A stretch of 63,253 nucleotides of DNA from Lachnospiraceae bacterium UBA7205 (lineage in GTDB: Bacteria; Bacillota; Clostridia; Lachnospirales; Lachnospiraceae). Positions 58,611 to 63,253 of the stretch are shown piece after piece (positions within the stretch are counted from its first letter, which is position 1; each line of letters starts with the position of its first letter). Location of the stretch: contig DKUL01000018.1 in NCBI GenBank assembly GCA_002490665.1, positions 61,496 through 124,748 of the forward strand, in the 5' to 3' direction. The position numbers were made by a program, and so were the translations under genes. The notes under the pieces were generated by a model. The model saw only the letters and a program-made list of their open reading frames with translations. It ran no database searches and was not told the origin of the DNA.

Positions 58611-59882
58611 CTAAAATCCGAATTTATTGTAGATGTCAAAGCAGTCAAATGTCGCAAAGTAATCCTTTGGCGTCTCGGCGCGTCTGATTAGCTGCACACA
58701 TCCGTCTTCTTTTAACAAGAGTTCTGCCGATTTGAGCTTTCCGTTATAGTTATAGCCCATTGAAAAACCATGTGCCCCCGTATCATGAATGACAAGGTAA
58801 TCCCCCATGTCAATCCTTGGCAGCATTCTGTCCACCGCAAACTTGTCATTGTTCTCACACAGCGAGCCTGTAACATCATATTTGCAGTCACAGGGCTGGT
58901 TCTCCTTACCCAGTACCGTAATGTGATGGTATGCACCATACATGGCAGGTCTCATAAGATTGACCGCGCAGGCATCCACGCCAATATATTCCTTATGGGT
59001 ATGCTTTTCATGAATCGCCTTGACTACAAGGTGACCATATGGTGCCATCATAAAACGCCCAAGCTCCGTGTAAATCGCCACATCCCCCATTCCTGCCGGA
59101 ACAAGCACTTCCTCGTAAACCTTTCTCACACCCTCGCCAATCGCACGGATGTCGTTTGGCTCCTGATCCGGCCTGTACGGAACGCCAATGCCGCCGGACA
59201 GATTGATGAAGCGGATATCCGCGCCCGTTTCGTTTTTGAGTCTAACGGCTACCTCAAACAGGGTCTTTGCAAGCGTCGGATAATACTCGTTGGTGACGGT
59301 GTTGCTAGCCAGAAACGCATGGATTCCAAAATGCTTTACGCCTTTTTCCTTCAGAATCCGGAATCCCTCAAACAGCTGCTCCGTTGTAAAGCCATACTTT
59401 GCATCCCCCGGGTTATCCATAATGTCCGTCGTAATCTTGAACAGCCCGCCAGGGTTATAGCGGCAGGAAATGGTCTCCGGCAGCTTCCCTATCGTCTTTT
59501 CCAGAAAATCAATGTGCGTGATGTCGTCCAGATTGATTGTGGCGCCTATCTTCGCCGCATATTCAAATTCCTCCGCGGGCGTGTCATTGGAGGAAAACAT
59601 GATGTCCGCGCCCCCTATCCCCATTGCCTTGCTCAGCATAAGCTCCGTCAGGGAAGAACAGTCGCAGCCGCAGCCGTACTCGCGGAGAATATCAATCAAA
59701 AACGGATTGGGTGTTGCTTTTACTGCAAAATACTCTTTAAACCCTTTGTTCCAGGAAAACGCCTCCTTTAACGCACGCGCATTCTCTCTGATGCCCCTTT
59801 CGTCATAGATATGAAACGGTGTAGGGTATGTCTTTACGATTTCCTCAATCTGTTCTTTTGTTACAAATGCCTCTTTTTTCAT
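58611..59882 (-). CDS. lysA: diaminopimelate decarboxylase-like PLP enzyme
   Basis: Expected to convert meso-diaminopimelate to lysine. The 423-residue protein has the PLP lysine in YFAVKATPNP (about K54), the SGGIGVPY loop, and an ELGRFMMAPYG segment near residue 270 that corresponds to the EPGR motif of LysA (Leu for Pro). The partner-chain Cys motif reads GSLCENND rather than CESGD, and DTGAHGFSMGYNYN replaces the usual DAGAY. The variant is the form common in Lachnospiraceae. It follows a TrmB-type regulator by nine bases and is probably controlled by it. Other PLP decarboxylases of this fold are possible. Confidence 0.75.
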   Translation of the reverse strand: MKKEAFVTKEQIEEIVKTYPTPFHIYDERGIRENARALKEAFSWNKGFKEYFAVKATPNPFLIDILREYGCGCDCSSLTELMLSKAMGIGGADIMFSSNDTPAEEFEYAAKIGATINLDDITHIDFLEKTIGKLPETISCRYNPGGLFKITTDIMDNPGDAKYGFTTEQLFEGFRILKEKGVKHFGIHAFLASNTVTNEYYPTLAKTLFEVAVRLKNETGADIRFINLSGGIGVPYRPDQEPNDIRAIGEGVRKVYEEVLVPAGMGDVAIYTELGRFMMAPYGHLVVKAIHEKHTHKEYIGVDACAVNLMRPAMYGAYHHITVLGKENQPCDCKYDVTGSLCENNDKFAVDRMLPRIDMGDYLVIHDTGAHGFSMGYNYNGKLKSAELLLKEDGCVQLIRRAETPKDYFATFDCFDIYNKFGF

Positions 59883-59891
59883 TTTTCGTAT

Positions 59892-60611
59892 TCATGCTCC
59901 TTTTGTCAGTTCAATCAGCTTTATTTCGTTTCTCAGTGATTCCTTAAATACATTCACAAAATTTTTCTGACCACAGTACAGACAACTGTCTGTTACATCC
60001 CCTGTCAGCTCTCCTGTAAGTACATAGCTGGAGTCGACAATCAGCCTCAGCTGTCTGTCCTTTTTCCCGGTCGTATATATGATGCATCCCTGTATTTCTT
60101 CAGCCGGAAACTCACTGATAAGAAGTACCACTTTTTTCCCTTTCGCTGTCAGCTTCTCAAGCTCCGGTCTGAACCGCTCAAGATATTCAACAGGTATGGA
60201 TAAGTACACCCTGTATTCCACATGTTCAAGCATATTATATATCTTATCCATAATATGGCGGTGACTGCTAATTGTGATATAGCCTTCAGAGTTGTCCCCT
60301 ATCTGTGGAACCTGTGACACAAGCTCCTGTTTCAGCCGAACCAGGTGTCGAATCCTGTTCTCACAAAAATCAGCTGCCAAAACCGCTGTGTATTTATTGG
60401 TCTCCCCTTCCAATAAGTATGCTGCGCCTTTCTCTACCAGACCGGCAAGTGCACCATACACGTTGGAACGCGATATTCCAGTGAGCTTTGACACTTCATA
60501 GCCTGACAGTTCGCTATTTCCCAGCAGGCACAGATATATGACAGCCTCCTGTCTTGTCAGACCAAACGGCACCAGCTTTTCCGTCAAAGCCCCCAATGCG
60601 GCATTATCCAT
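59892..60611 (-). CDS. TrmB-family transcriptional regulator
   Basis: A 239-residue regulator. The N-terminal winged helix is at about residues 10-70 (FGLTRQEAVIYLCLLGNSELSGYEVSKLTGISRSNVYGAL-type sequence), followed by a coiled-coil dimer region and a C-terminal PLD-like ligand-binding domain (about 110-235). TrmB proteins in Archaea and some bacteria sense sugars or amines. Here the gene is co-transcribed with the decarboxylase, so lysine-pathway or amine sensing is plausible but unproven. The start at 60611 follows GGTGGTG by five bases; a longer frame starts seven codons earlier. Confidence 0.8.
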   Translation of the reverse strand: MDNAALGALTEKLVPFGLTRQEAVIYLCLLGNSELSGYEVSKLTGISRSNVYGALAGLVEKGAAYLLEGETNKYTAVLAADFCENRIRHLVRLKQELVSQVPQIGDNSEGYITISSHRHIMDKIYNMLEHVEYRVYLSIPVEYLERFRPELEKLTAKGKKVVLLISEFPAEEIQGCIIYTTGKKDRQLRLIVDSSYVLTGELTGDVTDSCLYCGQKNFVNVFKESLRNEIKLIELTKGA

Positions 60612-60655
60612 TTTTTCACCACCATTCGCCATATTTAGTAGTACTCTTTAGAAAC

Positions 60656-60684
60656 ACTATACTATGAATGATTGAAAATGTCAA
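60656..60684 (-). promoter_or_regulatory. promoter of the TrmB-lysA operon
   Basis: TTGACA, 17 bases, TATAGT on the minus strand, 45 bases before the TrmB start codon and 13 bases after the end of the BlaR1-like gene, with no terminator in between. Confidence 0.75.
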
Positions 60685-60696
60685 CAAGCAATTCCC

Positions 60697-62820
60697 TCAA
60701 AAATCATGTGGCAATGTAAATGACGGAAGCCCATCCACTCGCCACCCCTGCCCTTCTATATATCTGGCAGAAATATAGATTTTTTCATCGGAATCGTAAT
60801 CTGTCTTGTCCGCATAATAGTAACATTCCTCCATTACGTATTCCTCATCAGTTTTTTCCATCAAAACTTCGCCTCCGCCTATAAAATCCTTGTGCGTGCC
60901 CCACTCCTTCTGAAGCTCATCGGAATAGTCAAGTCCCGTCGAAAGTGCACACATACCAGCATAATCATGACTGTTATAGAAGCCGACATATTCCAGAATG
61001 CATTGTGCCTCATTTTCTGTGGCATTCAGGACAAATGACTGGTAAAAGCTGTCATCCTGCTTCAAAAGCTCCGGCAGGGTCGCCTGTTCGCCGCGAAACA
61101 TCGCATATTCTCTGCCTCCTGCCAGATACTTCAACGTGCTGAGCTTTATCGAATCAAAATGCAGCACACCATAGCCGCCATCCTCTAAAGGCAGCACATT
61201 TTCGGAATAATGCCAGTTGTTCAGCTCCTGACCATTCTCCACATCCCACTTTGAAGCAAGACCGTCATACCGCACATAGCCTTCCCCATGCTCCGCGTCA
61301 TACAGCGTGTCATTTCCCAAAAGCGCGGCATCATATGAAACCAGCCTGTCCGTATCAAAATCATAGATATAGCTGTCCGTGTCAGTATATGGGTACGGCT
61401 TAATTACCGCACAAAATTTATCCTCCTCACTCTTATATATCTGAATCTGGCACTCGCCGCCCGTCTGAACCTTCTGGCAGTTCAGCGCCTGTAAGTCAAG
61501 GCTGCGAGAAATGCCCTGCTGCTGTAAATCATATTGAAACAGCCCGCTTGAAATATGAAAAATAACAGTATCCTCATCCGCATAGTCCAATGTGCAGAAC
61601 TCATGGTCCATCATGGTATTTACTGCCCACTGTGCGGCGCGATGCGACATCCCGTCCTCTGATGCCGCTATCGGCTTGGTTTCGGACTCCTGCTCTTTTG
61701 AGAGGACTGTTTCGGACTCCGTAATCTCAAAATCTGCCTCAGAAATATTTGCCGCCTTGTTCCCGTCGGCATCCGTCCCACACGCTGCTGCCATCAGCAT
61801 AAGCCCAAAAATCCCTGCCGCCGTTTTCCAACGGGATGGCTTCCTGTAATTTAAAATATGTTTTACCCTCTTCATGACATTCTCCTCTCCAAAGGCAAGG
61901 AAGCCCGCGGAAATCTGCCGTTTATTTGCGGCAAATGCAAGCAGGACATTCCCGTATTCTTTTTTCATGCCCGCGTCCATTTTGGAAAGGGCACACTCAT
62001 CACAGCGCATTTCCATGTCGGCACACATCAGATGAAACGCCATCCATACCAGCGGATGGAACCAGTAGATAACCGCCAGCAGATACGCCATATATTTGAT
62101 AAAATAATCGCCCCTTGCGATATGAATCCGCTCATGCATCAGGACGCACTGACGCGCGTTCTCATTTAACCGGTATGGAATGTAAATCCTTGGTGGCAGC
62201 AGCCCGAATATAAATGGAGACCGGATATTGTCACATTCATACACCTTTACAAGATTCATCTTTCCGCTTCGGCGGCACATTCCCCCTGCATGGGGCAGCA
62301 CATCACAAAGCAGTGTGGCATACCGGACGCTGTGTCTGATATGAATATGCACAGCCACCATAAATGACACCAGTGTCACAATTCCGGCTGCCCAGATGAC
62401 TGCCAAAATGTCCATCCATTTCATCCTCTTTGCCGCTATCCTTTCTGTATTGGTAAAATCATTTATCAGATTTTCATCCGCAATATCGTGTGCCACCCCA
62501 CTGACAGGAACCTGTTTCCATGTCGGTACTGGCACATCATCTTCATATGAAACCGTTTCTGCCACATCCTGATAGCTTTTCATGTTAAACGCCTTTTGAC
62601 AAGTACCAGCTGCCTGCAAATCAAGGTTAAATATGCTGACAGGGGACGCAATCGTTGCCGGAATTACCAGCCGGACTGCCACGACAATCCACAGCAGATA
62701 GGCAAAGCCTGCCGAAAATCTTCGCATCAGCAGCCTTACTGGCAGGACAACCAAAATGACAAGACTGGCTGACAGACCCATTTCAACGACCTTAAGAAAC
62801 ACTGTTGACAATACATCCAT
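60697..62820 (-). CDS. BlaR1-like M56 metallopeptidase sensor with extracytoplasmic domain
   Basis: A 707-residue membrane protein of the M56 (BlaR1/MecR1) family. Four membrane helices (about 10-30, 36-60, 137-158 and 333-347) frame the cytoplasmic zinc peptidase, whose HExxH motif is HERIH (229-233), followed by the helix with MEMRCDECAL. Unlike BlaR1, no penicillin-binding (STxK) sensor is present; residues 350-707 form another domain with two tandem beta-rich segments rich in Y, D and W. The inducing signal is therefore different and unknown. A BlaI-type repressor lies directly upstream, as expected for a sensor that cleaves its repressor. Confidence 0.85.
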   Translation of the reverse strand: MDVLSTVFLKVVEMGLSASLVILVVLPVRLLMRRFSAGFAYLLWIVVAVRLVIPATIASPVSIFNLDLQAAGTCQKAFNMKSYQDVAETVSYEDDVPVPTWKQVPVSGVAHDIADENLINDFTNTERIAAKRMKWMDILAVIWAAGIVTLVSFMVAVHIHIRHSVRYATLLCDVLPHAGGMCRRSGKMNLVKVYECDNIRSPFIFGLLPPRIYIPYRLNENARQCVLMHERIHIARGDYFIKYMAYLLAVIYWFHPLVWMAFHLMCADMEMRCDECALSKMDAGMKKEYGNVLLAFAANKRQISAGFLAFGEENVMKRVKHILNYRKPSRWKTAAGIFGLMLMAAACGTDADGNKAANISEADFEITESETVLSKEQESETKPIAASEDGMSHRAAQWAVNTMMDHEFCTLDYADEDTVIFHISSGLFQYDLQQQGISRSLDLQALNCQKVQTGGECQIQIYKSEEDKFCAVIKPYPYTDTDSYIYDFDTDRLVSYDAALLGNDTLYDAEHGEGYVRYDGLASKWDVENGQELNNWHYSENVLPLEDGGYGVLHFDSIKLSTLKYLAGGREYAMFRGEQATLPELLKQDDSFYQSFVLNATENEAQCILEYVGFYNSHDYAGMCALSTGLDYSDELQKEWGTHKDFIGGGEVLMEKTDEEYVMEECYYYADKTDYDSDEKIYISARYIEGQGWRVDGLPSFTLPHDF

Positions 62821-62840
62821 AATGACTCCCTCTTGAACTC

Positions 62841-63206
62841 TTAATTCTCAACATGTTCATCTATCATGCGCTTAATTTTTTCAGCCTCACGCTCTGATAT
62901 TGTCTTTCCTCCCAGAAATGCGGTCAGAAATGCCGGCAGTGAACCGTCAAAAGTCCGCTCGACAAAATAATCGCTCTCTTCTGCCTGTACCTTCTCTTTT
63001 GGTATCAGGACATGAATCGTTGCCTGTACATTTTCTATATATCCCTTGTCGCACATTTTTTTAATCTGGGTATATGTTGTTGACTTTTTCCACCCCAGTT
63101 TTTCGTTGCACAGCCTGACCAGCTCGCCGGAATTCACTGGTGCCGTCTCCCACACAATCAACATAAATCGATAGTCGCTGTCACACAGTTTTAAATATTC
63201 CATCAT
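62841..63206 (-). CDS. BlaI/MecI/CopY-family repressor
   Basis: A 121-residue winged-helix repressor. The DNA-binding half is at about residues 5-70 (LCDSDYRFMLIVWETAPVNSGELVRL, with the recognition helix in KKSTTYTQIKKM), and the C-terminal half dimerises. It is the partner of the M56 sensor 20 bases downstream. The start at 63206 follows AAAGGAG. A palindrome at the very end of the window (63238-63253) is its probable operator. The substrate-facing gene that the pair controls lies outside the window. Confidence 0.9.
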   Translation of the reverse strand: MMEYLKLCDSDYRFMLIVWETAPVNSGELVRLCNEKLGWKKSTTYTQIKKMCDKGYIENVQATIHVLIPKEKVQAEESDYFVERTFDGSLPAFLTAFLGGKTISEREAEKIKRMIDEHVEN

Positions 63207-63237
63207 TCTCTCCTTTCCATTGCGATAACCAAAACAG

Positions 63238-63253
63238 GTCTATGGGTATAGAC
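63238..63253 (-). promoter_or_regulatory. candidate BlaI operator
   Basis: GTCTAT-GGGT-ATAGAC, an inverted repeat with six-base arms and a four-base spacer, 32 bases upstream of the repressor gene, ending exactly at the window edge. Its symmetry fits dimeric BlaI-type binding, though the arms differ from the classical TACA/TGTA core. Confidence 0.5.

Noticed and set aside
1..63253. CRISPR arrays, prophage, insertion-sequence transposases, rRNA operons
   Set aside because: No evenly spaced repeats, no integrase or transposase gene, and no rRNA sequence were seen. The only repeat family is the two-hairpin element.

Overview
The window looks like chromosomal DNA from an anaerobic, low-to-mid-GC Firmicute, most likely a Lachnospiraceae-type Clostridium relative. 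The support is a class III (oxygen-sensitive) ribonucleotide reductase, an anaerobic sulfatase maturase, a formate/nitrite channel, UPF0210 with its ACT partner, AICAR formyltransferase plus a PurO-type IMP cyclohydrolase behind a ZTP riboswitch, and the Firmicute order yceD-rpmF-plsX-acpP-rnc-smc-ftsY and ylxM-ffh-rpsP-khpA-rimM-trmD. Most genes are on the minus strand. Species cannot be named from sequence alone.

0-6 kb: a small coiled-coil protein, a DUF1848 Fe-S-type protein, a GNAT acetyltransferase, then dut-nrdG-nrdD read leftward from a promoter carrying an NrdR-like box. A 47-residue membrane protein with its own promoter and terminator sits between nrdD and trmD. 6-19.7 kb: translation, secretion and chromosome core: trmD, rimM, khpA, rpsP, ffh, ylxM; yitT and a threonine dehydratase; ftsY, smc, rnc, acpP, plsX, rpmF, yceD. 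19.8-30 kb: tmcAL, UPF0210, ACT protein, YycJ/WalJ-like hydrolase, a large FtsA-like actin-family protein, coaE, a DNA polymerase I whose 5'-nuclease domain has lost most catalytic residues, and a zinc-finger membrane protein.

30-45.5 kb: glycogen debranching enzyme, tRNA-Leu(CAA), a structured repeat, a Uma2 protein, the ZTP riboswitch with purO and the AICAR formyltransferase, a DUF1703 ATPase/nuclease, a TetR-aldo/keto reductase-amylase cluster, and a MarR-controlled heterodimeric ABC exporter. 45.7-53.7 kb: a sulfated-glycan locus in which a sulfatase without a signal peptide is co-transcribed with a MalFG/binding-protein sugar transporter, beside an AraC regulator, a TauE/SafE exporter and the radical-SAM enzyme expected to activate the sulfatase. 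53.7-63.25 kb: a second copy of the structured repeat, an ABC-F protein, a Gre factor, FNT channel, LacI regulator, a diaminopimelate decarboxylase-like gene with a TrmB-type regulator, and a BlaR1-like/BlaI-like pair ending in a candidate operator at the window edge.

The least conventional items are: (1) a two-hairpin repeat found in two near-identical copies whose first stem has changed at nearly every position while keeping pairing, each copy directly after the T-tract of an intrinsic terminator, plus a third, reduced copy acting as a terminator; (2) the degenerate nuclease half of DNA polymerase I; (3) FtsY with its acidic region at the C-terminus, ending in a basic-aromatic tip; (4) the FtsA-like protein with beta-grasp-like modules and a long Glu/Ala-rich linker; (5) the intracellular desulfation locus.
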